From assembly GCF_004798865.1 (NCBI RefSeq), contig NW_025335268.1:34263678-34327677 (forward strand): a stretch of DNA of 64,000 nucleotides, written 5' to 3'. Under the pieces are notes generated by a model. That model made no database searches. It worked only from the letters and a program-made list of their open reading frames with translations, and had not been told where the DNA came from. Positions 12,220-23,224 of this stretch are shown in pieces (the stretch's first letter is position 1; each line of letters begins with the position of its first letter). The DNA comes from Varanus komodoensis. Lineage: Eukaryota; Chordata; Lepidosauria; Squamata; Varanidae. The position numbers were made by a program, and so were the translations under genes.

Positions 12220-12241
12220 GGAGGGAGGGAGGGAGGGAGGG
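12220..12241. repeat. (GGGA)n microsatellite
   Basis: A perfect short tetranucleotide run 110 bases before the receptor 2 coding exon. Confidence 0.85.
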
Positions 12242-12340
12242 GTCTGGTCCCCAGGTGGCCCTTCCTAGCCAACACTGTTAGAAACTTTCCTACTCCTGTG
12301 CCAGTATGACAACACTGTAACAACAGTAATTTGCGTTTGA

Positions 12341-12370
12341 CTTTGGCAGGCTGAGAAGAATTTTGACAAC
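12341..12370 (+). other. Splice acceptor and 5'-UTR part of receptor copy 2 coding exon
   Basis: TTTGGCAG ends at 12349 and is followed by GCTGAGAAGAATT, nearly the same as at copy 3. It marks the start of the coding exon 21 bases before the first ATG. Confidence 0.72.
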
Positions 12371-13327
12371 ATGATGATGACAGAGGTGAGCACCGCATCT
12401 TCTCACCCTGCTGGTGAAGTGAGGAAAATGAACAGAATTGTGGATCTGACATTCAATTTGCAAGAAAGAATGCTGCTAACATCTATTCCAATCTGTGCCG
12501 TGGGACTGATTGGGAATGGAGCTATCTTTTGGCTTCTCTGCTGCAAGGTCAAGATTAAGTTAAGCCTGTATTTCTTTAGTGTGACCGTTGCAAATCTCCT
12601 TATCATCTTCTGCAACTTTGTCATTATCATTTTATATTTTGCACAAATCACTCCCCGTTTAATATTCCAACGTGTAATGCAGATTCTGCACATATGTGGC
12701 TATGACACCAGCTTCTACATGTTCACAGGTGTTGCTGTGGAAAGGTGCTGTTCTATCTATTTTCCAGACTGGTACCGATCACACAGGCCCAATAATTTCT
12801 CACACTTCGGAGTTAGTATACTGTGGGGTCTGTCCTTTATGGTATCGTTTGTGGATTACTATGCCTGCTTTCCTAGATTCCAAATAAATTTTCACGTCTT
12901 TTTTGTGGCTTGTCGGACATCAACAATAATGGAAATAATCATTGAGTTGATTATCTTTTTTCCAATCATATTCAGTTGCACCTTGGCCATATGGATCAGG
13001 ATACCGAAAAGAAAAGAGGGAACTCTTCGAGCTAGGCTTGATATCACCATTGTGGCCATGGTTCTACTATTTCTTATACTTAACGCACCACTTAGAATTG
13101 CTCATATCCTGACCTTTTGGATTCACAAAATAGATACGTATATGTTGCAGAACATTTCTCTCCTTATGGATTCTCTCAATAGTACTTGCAACCCTTTAGT
13201 ATACTTCTTTGTTGGAAACTGGGAGTGGCAGAAATCCTCAGCACCCATCCATGCATTTCTTGAGAAAGCTTTGAAGGCTGAAGAAAGCAAACCAGAGGGA
13301 ACAGAAAGAGGCCAAGCACAGGCCTGA
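12371..13327 (+). CDS. Mas-related G-protein-coupled receptor (MRGPRH/MAS1-like), copy 2
   Basis: This is an intact 318-residue seven-helix receptor, paralogous to the genes 7.5 kb upstream and 11 kb downstream. N49 marks helix 1. ERC (125-127) ends helix 3 and is followed by FPDWYRSHRP, closely matching the ERC...P.WY pattern of mammalian MRGPRs. NPLVY (274-278) keeps the helix 7 NPxxY motif, but the helix 2 Asp position is Leu77. The reading opens with three Met codons; the third (12377) aligns with the start of copy 1 (MTEVSTASS against MTELSTVSS), so translation may start there. The acceptor AG at 12348-12349 opens the exon. The 3' UTR matches that of copy 3, which supports local tandem duplication. 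Confidence 0.93.
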   Translation: MMMTEVSTASSHPAGEVRKMNRIVDLTFNLQERMLLTSIPICAVGLIGNGAIFWLLCCKVKIKLSLYFFSVTVANLLIIFCNFVIIILYFAQITPRLIFQRVMQILHICGYDTSFYMFTGVAVERCCSIYFPDWYRSHRPNNFSHFGVSILWGLSFMVSFVDYYACFPRFQINFHVFFVACRTSTIMEIIIELIIFFPIIFSCTLAIWIRIPKRKEGTLRARLDITIVAMVLLFLILNAPLRIAHILTFWIHKIDTYMLQNISLLMDSLNSTCNPLVYFFVGNWEWQKSSAPIHAFLEKALKAEESKPEGTERGQAQA

Positions 13328-13408
13328 AAATATCCTCAGCCTCTAAAACTAAGCAAAAGTCTGCCTACATAGAAGAATGTGGACTTGCATTCCCAGGCCC
13401 AGAATAAT

Positions 13409-13414
13409 AATAAA
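13409..13414 (+). promoter_or_regulatory. Poly(A) signal of receptor copy 2
   Basis: AATAAA sits 82 bases past the stop inside TTGCATTCCCAG...CCAGAATAA, which is shared with the 3' end of copy 3. The match between paralogues makes the signal credible. Confidence 0.65.
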
Positions 13415-13429
13415 AATTTACAAATATTT

Positions 13430-13789
13430 TAAGCTACTGTTCATTACTTCTAATGTATCCACTTAGGTCCTGCTTCCACTTAGGAAGAGGCAGCAGCACA
13501 GGGTGGCCGGATGTTCTCGTTTACAAAACACAGTCCTCTGTTAGAAGGGCTGCCAGAGCATCTTCCTCTGCAGGGCTCTATCTCCAATTCCAGTTTAAAG
13601 ATAATGAAATTAAGAACTAATATCCATCCAAAGTTAGCGCCTGGATAGCATGGGCTGAACAGCCAGACACACAGGTCACCTGGTTGCAGTCTTCCATTCT
13701 CTGGTGACATGTACTGTATTTCTGTTTAAGTTTTAATACTAATTTCTAAATGTGATCTATCCACACAAATTAGCACATGAAGCTGCCAC
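13430..13789. other. Unclassified sequence after receptor 2
   Basis: The 3' flank to about 13470 still matches that of receptor 3. The rest shows no gene or family that I can name. Confidence 0.35.
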
Positions 13790-14400
13790 TTTCTATGCTA
13801 CCTAATAGCCAAAGTTCTCCAGGTGGTTCACAATTCCAAAAATTCCAAACCACAAACAAAGCACCATATACAACTTCAATATGCAAAATGTAAAACAAAC
13901 AGCTAAAATCAATTTTAAAATGTTGGGCAGGTTAACAGACTGCTGACATTAATGCCCTAAGTCCCACCATGATAGTGTTGGTCCTAGGCAGACCTCAATG
14001 GGGAGATCACTTCACAATTGGGGAGCCACCACTGAGAAGGCCTTCTCCCTGATGGCATCCCCAAGCCTCTCTTGGAGATGGCACCCAGAATAAGTTCTCA
14101 TACACTTATAGTAGATTCAGGTTGGGAGAGATGTTCCATCAAGTATTTTGATCCCAAGCTGTGTAAGGCTTTACAGGTTAAAACCAGCATCTTGAATTGG
14201 GCTTGGAAGCAAACAGGTGGCCAGTTCAAGTGGGCTAGGCTGGGTATGATATGTTGAGACCCTTTTGTCCCAGCTATTAGTCTGGTCACCACATTGTGCA
14301 TAAGTTGCATCCCCTGAATAGTCTTCAAGAGCAGCCCCCTGCAGAATGCATGGCAGTAATCTAACTGGGAAGTTACAAGTTGAAGCCTGGTTGTCCAGAT
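13790..14400 (-). mobile_element. L2-like LINE 3' part, antisense
   Basis: The minus strand encodes IQGMQLMHNVVTRLIAGTKG, then LAHLNWPPVCFQAQFKMLVL and TCKALHSLGSKYL, which clearly match the C-terminal block of L2/CR1-clade reverse transcriptases. The 3' tail starts at 13790. Confidence 0.75.
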
Positions 14401-14929
14401 GAGGGCATAGCTGAGCCACCAACCAATGGGCCACCAGCCAAATGCAAATCATTATTCTCTTTTATTGGTGATTCATTTCCTCTTTATTGGCTATTCATAA
14501 GTGACCACCAAATGGACTGGGAAAGACTGAGAGATCCTGGTCAAATCGTCATCGCAGTGACAGGTCAAGGTCACGAATCGTATCTTGTAGAAGGAAGACT
14601 ACTTGGAGAGCTGTTAGAAGATAGCCCTTCCCCTGAGGTTATCCTTTGATCCAAGGCCAGTGTCAAAGGCTGCTTTCAAGGAAAAGGTCTAAAAGAAGGG
14701 AGATATGGAGTCTTCAGGCAGCCCGTCATAACGTCACACTGGACAGGCACCTAGGTCACCAGCTCACAGACTTCAAACAGAGCAAATCACGAGACACCAG
14801 AGAAGATGGAAGCAAGTGCTGAAAAAAAATTCTATGGGTGGCTAGCTGTGAGGTATTAAGACACCTGGGGAGCCTGCTAGCTGAAAACTGTATTGTGTAA
14901 GCAAGCTTTGATGGACATGACAAAGAAGT

Positions 14930-15085
14930 GATGGGGAAAAGTGTGGCCCTCCAGAAGCCCTTAGACTGCAGTTCCCATCTGCCTTTGCCAGCATAGTCAA
15001 TGGTGATGGATGATGAGACATGCAACGGAAAAAAATCTGAAAGCCACCCCGAGGCTTCAGCGAATGGGGCGGCATAGAAGCTTCA

Positions 15086-15136
<51 letters not shown>
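14930..15136 (+). mobile_element. MITE arm, L2-like tail and (AAAT)n run
   Basis: GGCCCTCCAGAAGCCCTTAG is a hAT MITE arm. CACCCCGAGGCTTCAGCG followed by GGGGCGGCATAGAAG is the sense 3' end of a LINE seen antisense at 18895, 19582 and 63733. The (AAAT)n run at 15085-15136 is its tail. Confidence 0.6.
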
Positions 15137-16920
15137 GATCATATTTCCCATCACTGCTTTAGAGAGACAGCTTTGTGGATCATATAATTTAGAATATCAT
15201 ACTTATTTCTCCTATCCTCTCTCATTCCTATATGGTAATATCACAATTGTTAACAGAAGTATGCCAACATTCCACATTCTGCTGAAAACGCAATTTGTTT
15301 TACACTGAGATGGGTTGTGAAATGTGAGAGCAAGAGAGAGTGTCGATTTGGCTAGTAGGCAGGATAGAAATTCAATTAATTAATTAATAAAAAGTTTTTA
15401 AAACCATTGGTTCTTATCACAACAGACTATATTATATACTACAGATCTTGTCCTGTTTTCAAAAGAACTACTGTTGCATCTCAGCATTTCTGAATAACTC
15501 ACCCAAACACTGATTAGTGTTTCTTATTGTTAGTTGCAAAATTGCTTAGGGGTGTGTGTGATGTTTGTACATAAATAGTTCTTATTGCACAATATTGCAA
15601 TTAAGGTTTTTTAATCTTTCTAAACTGCCCAGAGAGCTTTGCCTATTGCGTAGTATAGAAATGAAATAAAATGGAAGATAATTTCTGGGTAATTATTAAT
15701 TTTGGGATAGCATCCTATAATTATTTAAGTTTTCTCACCTTCACCTGAAGCAGTTTCCCAATGGATAGGAGAAAAATAGTCCAAATGCCAGCAAATAAGC
15801 CAATAAGGAGGCCTCCATCATTAAGCAGCAGATTGTTTTCATCTTAATTCCAAGGGTTTCCCAACCAGCTACAGAAGCTGATTGAGCATGACAAGAACAT
15901 TAGTTCAGACCCTCTTTACTAGCAAAGAGTGTAATAGTATGGACAGTAGATTATATTCCATGACATTATTTTTCAGAACAAACCAATAAAATATTTCCAA
16001 ATCCACTGGGAGCGACAGAGGGAAGGTAGGCTGACTCTCCACTCCAGCTGCCCACCCTGTTTCACTGTGAGATACCCTGGGACACCCCTGCAAACATACC
16101 ATGCCTAGCTCTGGGGAAAGAGTCTTTCAGAACCAGAAATGTGGCCCTGGCTGGCAGCCTGAGAAGATGCAATGCACACTGTCTGGCCAATGCGGCTCTT
16201 CAGATACCCACCCTCCAGCTTGCACAGAGAGGATCCTCAATGCAAGCCAGAGGGCCAGCAGCAGCAGCAGAATTGGAGGGCAACATAGGGAAAGGGCTCT
16301 GCAGGTTTGGGCAATGCATCAGGTGACTGTGTGTGCATGGGGCGGGGGGGGGACATGCTGGCAGCAGATGCAGCAGCAACAAAGCTTGCACCACCAGCAC
16401 CAGTGGTGAAGCACCTGCTTTACATTCCAGGTACAACAGCTGACCTTGCCAGGTATGATTGAGGGGAAACTGGTGTGGCTGCTACAAAGAAGACCCTCTT
16501 AGTGATTGCATCCCAGTTGAGGACTTGTCTCTTGAGAGACTGGGCTCTCCAGTCTTCCTGGTGAAGACCTTTCAGCCAGGCCTTTGAAACATCTTGCATT
16601 TTAAACAAGCAAAATCCAGGGTTTCTGTGAAAGCTGTGTTGGTCATTTCAGTAAATGGTTTAACTTTTTCCCTGCCAGAGATGAATGTTTTGGCTGCATT
16701 TTATTATGGGTCTTTAGCTGTTTTAATTATTTTGTATTATAATATTTACTGCATTTTATTTTGCTTTGCCAGTTGCCCAGAAAGCATGTTGCTGGATGTC
16801 CGCATAAATCCAGTGACAACAACAACAAATCTAGCTCTGAAATCATCCGGACAGGGCAGAGTTGAGGAACTGGAAGCCTACGGGTCAAACAGAGCTCACA
16901 GGGCCTCTCTGTCTGGCTGA
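15137..16920. other. Intergenic sequence, L2-like tail remnants only
   Basis: Sense tails of the L2-like family occur at about 15605-15680 (ACTGCCCAGAGAGCTTTG) and 16715-16830. The remainder has no gene that I recognise. Confidence 0.4.
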
Positions 16921-16932
16921 CCACCTCTCCCC

Positions 16933-17349
16933 TTAGGCCCCACACCCTGCTTTGCACTCCTCCTCTGCGATCTGAAGCAACCGCCTCAGCCCCCAGTTGC
17001 GCCGTGCTTTCCATGGCTCCACCGGTCTCTCCACACGCCCCTGCCCGCCAGTGTTTCCCCTCCAGGCCCTCTCTTCAGCACGCAGAACTTCCCTGAATGC
17101 TCGGGCATTTTCGGTGTACTCCGGGAAGCACGCTGGGCAGAGACAGAGAAAGAAAAGCAAGAGAAGCGGACACAGATAGAGAAAACGCATGCAGTAGATG
17201 AGAAGTCCTACCATGGCGTGCCTTCCACTGAAAGACGGTCTAGTCTGAGGTGGCCCAACGCATGACCCACTCAGGAGCTGCGCGCCTTTGCAGGAGCAGC
17301 AGGGCTCGCTGGGAGGGGATCGTTGGCTCAAGAACAAGAGGCTCAGCAC
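16933..17349 (-). CDS. Unidentified ORF in a GC-rich island
   Basis: A 138-codon minus-strand frame lies in an island (about 16920-17500) much richer in G+C than its surroundings. From an internal Met (17215) it reads a hydrophobic leader (MVGLLIYCMRFLYLCPLLLL, then FFLCLCPACFPEYTENARAF), and then a basic, polar tail ending AEEECKAGCGA. The leader would suit a signal peptide, but its codons (CTTCTCTTGCTTTTC...CTGCCCAG) also form a textbook polypyrimidine tract and splice acceptor, so an exon may start at about 17131 instead. I do not recognise the product. Plus-strand frames overlap at 17250-17566. It may be non-coding. Confidence 0.25.
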   Translation of the reverse strand: MLSLLFLSQRSPPSEPCCSCKGAQLLSGSCVGPPQTRPSFSGRHAMVGLLIYCMRFLYLCPLLLLFFLCLCPACFPEYTENARAFREVLRAEERAWRGNTGGQGRVERPVEPWKARRNWGLRRLLQIAEEECKAGCGA

Positions 17350-17499
17350 GCCCCTTCCAAAAAGGAGGAGGGGCCGGGGGCCCCAAGGGAGGGCTTCTGG
17401 TCTGGAGAAACTGGGAAGGAAAGAATGGGCTACTGCAGAGGAGCGGGCGTTGTGCTCGGGCGGCGGCTGGGGAAGGAGCTGCCAAGATCACAGTCCACA

Positions 17500-18890
17500 A
17501 AGTGCCCTTTTTCCTTCTGTTAGTCCTAAAATCATCTTAATTCTCCCTCATGTAATGGTTAATTAAATATATCAATTGTGTGTCCTAAAGTGAACACTTT
17601 AAGATATGAAAATGTAATTCATTGTGCACCCCCGGGTTCCATGTCAAAGTCCTTATGCGGCCCTTGAGGTACAAAAAGTTCCACTGCCGTGGCTTACATG
17701 ATCCCCTCCTTCCCCAAACTGTGTATACAGACTCCATCTTGGTAGTCCTTTCAGGGGCTACCTACATGCTGCATGTATTTGCTGTATGTCTGAACCTATC
17801 CCTAACCCTAAAATGTCAGTGTTCTTTTGATTGTTCACCTCCAGTGGAGTCTCTCTGTTTTTTCTTGTCAGGTTCCCGATGAGGGGCTGGGTCCAACCTC
17901 AGGGGATTATGTCCTTGGAGACCCTCAGCTCATAGCCTCCAGCCCTAGTCCAAGCCCAGACATAATACTGGAGCCTGGATTGGTTGGTTGGTATTCACTT
18001 CATCTGCCTCTAGTTAATCTGCTCCAACTGATATGATTTGCTGTCATACTGAAATAATCCCAAAACACATGAGACAGATGCTTTAAAGCTTCTTTAATTC
18101 TAAGCTTTCAGTCAAATCGACACTGAAGCACAGACATCATACAATCCCCCCCTTCTTTACTTCCTCCCTACAATCTGTTATGCCTTGATGACACTCCAAT
18201 AGGCAATTCACTTGTTTCACCACACCTACCCTCACCATCTGAGAAAGAGTCAAGCTGCAGATCAGGGCCCGAGAGTCATAACCTCTCCCGAGCTTCCTAA
18301 TATAACCTGGGCACTACTCTGGCACCACTGCTTCACAATACAAGAGCTCAGCATACTTTTGGTGACTTGCCCCCAGCACCCATTTGGCCTGATTCAGTGA
18401 CTGTTGGCCCTTTGTTTGGAAAGGAGGCACATTATTTGTTCTTCCAGGAAACTTTTTAACAGTACTATAAGTACTTTTGAGCTCTGGGACTAAGTAGTAT
18501 GGCAATAGGGTGGGGGGTCAGTGGCTTTCATGCAACCCAGTGGCTCTCTCCTGATGTTCCTGTGTTGGTGCCCCATCCTGTTCTTCTGTGGCCACCCCAA
18601 CTTGTATTTTTGGATTTAATTTGCTGCAAAGGACCCCTTTCCCCCTTGGCCGATCCCAACCATCTCACCAGATTGAGAGGGGAAACTCCTCCCACAACCA
18701 CACAGCTTTTCCGCATTCTGCGACCTTCTCCTGGGATAATTTTCAAAAAGCTGAGTTTTGAATTTAAGAATGCTTCTTAGAGGGACACATTCTCTTTGCC
18801 CAGTTCCTAAGGCAGACTGCAGTAAGATAGCCAAACTGGAATGCACCACTGCATGTACAATGGTGCCATTGTCTTCAAAAAGGAGCACAA
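17500..18890. other. Unclassified intergenic sequence
   Basis: No gene or clear element was found. A weak L2-like antisense match starts near 18770 (GCTTCTTAGAGGGACACATT), similar to 23240. Confidence 0.35.
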
Positions 18891-18894
18891 TTAG

Positions 18895-18990
18895 ATTTAT
18901 TTCTTTATTAAAACATTTCTATGCTGCCCCTTGCCGAGGCCTCGGGGCGGCTTACAACATCAAGTAAAATACAAAATACATTACCTCACC
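18895..18990 (-). mobile_element. L2-like LINE 3' tail, antisense
   Basis: TTATTAAAACATTTCTATGC, then GCCCCTTGCCGAGGCCTCGG and GGCGGCTTACAAC, is the antisense end of the family at 63733 and 19582. Confidence 0.6.
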
Positions 18991-19194
18991 AAACTGGCAA
19001 GAAATATTACTAGCCATGACTAGAACCTGGATCTTTGGAGGAAGAACTACCACTCCAACGGCAAATGGAAAGCATAAATAGAACACAACTATTACTACCA
19101 TATGGAACAAATCAGGTCAGTCAGTGATTTAGGGTGATTCTATCAATCATTCAGATGGGGAAAAAGCCCTACAACTTTTAGCATCTAAATTGTA

Positions 19195-19435
19195 CCCAGA
19201 GTGATTCCACTATGAGCTTAATGACTTTATGACTAACAGTTGCTGTAAGGTCATGAGATTCTGCTATTCCCTTTGTTACTCAGGGAACACATCATAATAG
19301 TGGAGCTGGTCGCAGGTTTGCTGGATTATATGAAAAACAGACATATAACCAAAGAAGATTGAACAGAACAGTGGACTGTGACCATGCTAGTACTGATTTC
19401 TCTGTCTTGTGGATGTTTGTGCATGTTTGATTTTT
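19195..19435 (+). repeat. Receptor-upstream block, copy C
   Basis: It shares the core CTAACAGTTGCTGTAAGGTC, then TAATAGTGGAGCTGG, ACCAAAGAAGATTGAA and ATGCTAGTACTGAT with copy B. It also shares CCACTATGAGC upstream of the core with copy D. It lies 5 kb before receptor 3. Confidence 0.6.
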
Positions 19436-19470
19436 AAGAACCTCAAAGCACAATGCTATGAATATTAACC

Positions 19471-19542
19471 AGAAAAAAGGACTACAACTTCCAGAATGCT
19501 GGTTGGGTCATGCTGGGAGTTGTAGGTCCTTTTTCTGTTTAA
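19471..19542. repeat. Short palindromic MITE remnant
   Basis: GGACTACAACTTCCAGAATG and CATGCTGGGAGTTGTAGGTC form inverted arms of about 25 bases around a short loop. It is the core of the hAT MITE found elsewhere. Confidence 0.6.
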
Positions 19543-19581
19543 ACATGCATAGAATGGTGCCCCTGATATTTTTAAAGTGAC

Positions 19582-19640
19582 ATTTATTTATTATTATTTA
19601 TTTATTTATTAAAACATTTTTATGCCGCCCCATTCGCCGA
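19582..19640 (-). mobile_element. L2-like LINE 3' tail, antisense, cut by the gap
   Basis: TTTATTTATTATTATTTATT, then ATTTTTATGCCGCCCCATTC runs directly into the Ns. Confidence 0.55.
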
Positions 19641-19740
19641 NNNNNNNNNNNNNNNNNNNNNNNNNNNNNNNNNNNNNNNNNNNNNNNNNNNNNNNNNNNN
19701 NNNNNNNNNNNNNNNNNNNNNNNNNNNNNNNNNNNNNNNN
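19641..19740. other. Assembly gap (100 N)
   Basis: Exactly 100 Ns, a conventional placeholder, so the true length is unknown. The right side begins with a G run in GC-rich repeat DNA, which probably stopped the assembly. Confidence 0.98.
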
Positions 19741-20217
19741 GGGGGGGGGGGGAGATGGCAGAGATGGCGCCCATCTCTCCCACCCCAGCGTGCCCCGTTC
19801 ACACCCGTCTCTCCCTCCTCCAGCGTGCCCCATTCATGCCCGTCTCTCCGTCCCCCCCCAGTTCCATTTATGCCCTTCTCTTCCTCCCCCAGTGCGCCCG
19901 TGATCGTGCCCATCTCTCCCCTGCACCCCCCAGCTCCCCAGGATGACAGGCGCGTGCTGGGATGACAGGCGCGATCTCAGTTGTGCTGGGGGGGTGGGGG
20001 GAGATGGCTGTGCTTCTGCTCAGGGGGGGCGGGGAGATGGCCATGATCTTTGTTGTTGTCACTTTGCTTCACATTTTTCTGATTTAAAAAATGGTTATAG
20101 AACAAATTAACCGTATTTACATTGAACCTTATGGGGAAATTTGACTTGGCTCACTACCAATTTGGGTCACAACCAGAGTCCTGGAATGGATTAAGTTTGT
20201 GAGCCAAGGTACTACTA
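19741..20217 (-). mobile_element. Tigger-like MITE (left end lost in the gap) with GC-rich tandem repeat
   Basis: Its right part matches the element at 62969-63446 (TTCTGATTTAAAAAATGGTT, AACCTTATGGGGAAATTTGA, CCTGGAATGGATTAAGTT) and ends GGTACTACTA before TA. Positions 19775-19930 hold a degenerate tandem repeat of about 30-40 bases around CCCGTCTCTCC and AGCGTGCCCC. The strand is arbitrary. Confidence 0.65.
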
Positions 20218-20434
20218 TATTGAGACTGTTACATGGTTTGATTATTGTTTTCAGATGTCTTGGTTATAGCTTTGGGAATTGCATTGGTTGGCAAAGCAGC
20301 ATACACATTTCTTGACTAAATAAATAAAAATAAACACAATCACATTTACCCTGTCTCTCTCCTACTGCAGATTATCTGTTCCATATGGATTATCACACCT
20401 TGCCAAACCCAACCCAAAGACCAGACTGAAATGG

Positions 20435-20640
20435 ATCCAGAGTTCCACTATGAGCACTACCAGACTGTGGCTAACAGTTGTTGCGAGGTCATGAGGTTCT
20501 CATCCCATTTGTTACATAGGACATACATCATCCCAGTGAGGGGAGTTCACAATACCATTCTAGTATCAAACTGCTATGATGGGCAGAAGCATCATCAGAG
20601 GTGATCAAAAAGAACATTGGAGGGTAACTATGGTATTTAT
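20435..20640 (+). repeat. Receptor-upstream block, copy D
   Basis: AGTTCCACTATGAGCAC, then GGCTAACAGTTGTTGCGAGG and TCATGAGGTTCT match copy C just 1.2 kb upstream. Two blocks before one receptor suggest that a receptor between them was lost, or that the block duplicated alone. Confidence 0.55.
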
Positions 20641-23055
20641 TTTCCTATTTTGCAGCCATCCAAAACAATTTGATAAAAGCAAAGAAGCAAAAAACTAAGG
20701 ATGCAATCCAATAGCTTCTTGATATCATCTGGGAGGTCATAATGCTCTTTAGAGCCCCATCTCCAACATCCTGTGATCTTGGAGCTGGGCCCCCAAATGC
20801 TATGACTCTGCTCTGCCCTCCTGTAGCCGGCATGGGAAGAACCTTGTCAGCTGCCCCTCCCCAGGGCACAACCAGGCCTCACATGGGGGAAAAGAGGGCA
20901 TGCTAAGGGATAGGGAGGAAAGGCGCTTGGGGCTGTGGAGTTAGACCAATTTAATTGGTGACCCAGCCTCTTTCCCTCCCTCTCCTTAGCTGTAAATCTA
21001 GAAGGCGAGCAGCAGAGACCACCAATGCCATGCCCCACATTGGATTCCCATCCTCTTCCCAGTTGTTGGCTTGCACAGATAAGTCGTGGGGGCAACATGC
21101 TAGTGCCCTAAACCTTTTATTACTTCCAGGATGATGGCACAATGTCCAAGCCATCCTCAGGAACTTGCCTGAATGACCTGTGCGAGTATAGTTGATCTAT
21201 TCCTCCTAGGAAAACCAGCCTGTGACAAGCAGATCACTGCACAAATAAAATGCCTGTTTTCTGTACTTCTATAACAGCTGGGAGCAGGACTAGCATCGGG
21301 AGGATGAAAACAGTCAAAAAGATAAACCAACTTAGTTCTGCCTGCCTTTGAAGGTTTCATTCCAGAAGCAAGTCTACTGTGTTGATGACCTTTCCTCTCC
21401 TTTGGATGTCAGGTTTGCCAAGTCTGGCAAGAGGACTTCAGTGCCCGAGAGGACAGAGCCCTCGTCTGACCTGCTGATCACTGGATACGGGTCCCACCAG
21501 CCAGATGTTGGTAGGCCCCTCCGCCCTGCCAGCTATTTATGTATCATCATCGTTTACTGGAATTAATCCAACATTAGTCCAGGGAAACAGGATTGGGGGC
21601 ACACGAGGCATGCTTAAGACAGGTGCTGAAGCTCAAGCAGCCTCAGGTGGCCCACTTCTGACTCTCTGGCAGTGTGGGACCCATTAAATATACCTGAGAG
21701 CTGGAGAACAAGAGGGAAGAACACATGCTAGAGATTGTGTTTAGTGGCTAAGCAGGTATATAAGCCTCAGAGGTGCAGCACTTTGAGTGGGAGCAGAGGT
21801 TTGTTACACTTAACAGCTTTTGTCATCAGAGTGGTTACTACTTCTGATTGGAACATATGCCTTATCTTGAAACATTGCAAGAAACATTCCTTGGTTTGGG
21901 TCATAACAAATTTGTCAGTATAGGCAAATTTAAATTTAGCCTATTTAAAAACTTAGCAATTTTATTTTAAAGACTTATGTAAGAGCTTTATAAAAATAGG
22001 GGCTTTTTATGAAGTTAAAGATTTAGATTAACCCTGGACTTTGTCAGCTTTTTGTTTATTGTAGATATTTGCTATAACCTGTTTATATAAAATGGTTATT
22101 AAATGGGTCAGTGAACTTCATCTAAAAAATAATTCCCTACCTAATACAGAAATCTGTATTATACTATTGTGATTCTGTGCCTAGAGAGATAGGGATGGAA
22201 GAGAACCAGTAGTCGATGAACAAAAAAATCTGTATTGTATTCCCATAATTGTCTGGTTAACTGATCAATTAACCCTTGCTTTATTACATACATAATTTGA
22301 ATTTGTCCTTATACATTGAGATAGTCTAAGAGTATGGTGAGTGGTGGTGGGGTGATGACTCCAACACAAAAACATGGCTCACAGCTACCCATGGTTTTTG
22401 AGGGGAAAAGCCAGCAGCTGGCAACTAGCAACAACAAAACATGGTGGCCATCATATTTCTTTAGCCACAGCCATCTCTTCCTCCTACAATGTCCCAGAGT
22501 TATTCAGTTTCCAAGGCTTTGGTGGGCTGAGATGGTGGGATAAATTCAAGAGGATGATTGAAAGCTATTTCATACCCGATGTGCCAAAACACCTAACCCT
22601 AAATCATTCAGTTTGTTATCTTCAGAAAACCGTAACTGGCCATGTAGTTCTGTCACAACCGACTGTAGAGACAAGCTACCTGAATGAGATGTTAAGATGG
22701 TAAATTGGTCAGGTACTGTCAGAACTAAGATGACATCAAAGTGATTTTCTCAGATGATCTTGACTTGACAGTTTCCCTGAGAAGTATTCCATGAGTGATG
22801 AGGCTCAATTGGCAAACAAATCATTTTCCTCAAGAAAATTCAGAATTGCTCTAGGTAAGATTTGGGGAAGAAGACGTTTAAAAGGTCATTGGATAAGATG
22901 ATGATGATGATAGGAAATGCCCCAGGTAGATCTGGTGAGCATTCTTCTCCTGCTTTAAAAGACAGGACTCAAACAACAGAACTGTAAGCTGCACTAGCCC
23001 TCTGCTTGCACTTTGTTTTGTCTTTTACTCAATGGATTTTAATGTTGCACTGTGA
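20641..23055. other. Unclassified sequence upstream of receptor 3
   Basis: No exon, RNA gene or element could be named, apart from short A/T-rich stretches. A (GAT)n run lies at 22896-22912. Confidence 0.35.
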
Positions 23056-23059
23056 GTTA

Positions 23060-23200
23060 ATATAAGAGCAAAGGAAGAGTCCTGCTGAATCAGAATCAAG
23101 ATCCCATGTAGAGCAGTTTTCTGTTTCTACAGCGGCCAACCATCTACTTGTGTAAGACATGAGTACAAAGCCCACCAGTATGGTATAATAGGGTTATTTC
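23060..23200 (-). mobile_element. CR1 LINE 3' end, antisense
   Basis: AAGAGTCCTGCTGAATCAGA, then CAAGATCCCATGTAGAGCAG and ACAGCGGCCAACCA follow the antisense CR1 3' UTR. Confidence 0.6.
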
Positions 23201-23224
23201 CATAACTTAACAATGACTTTTGTA

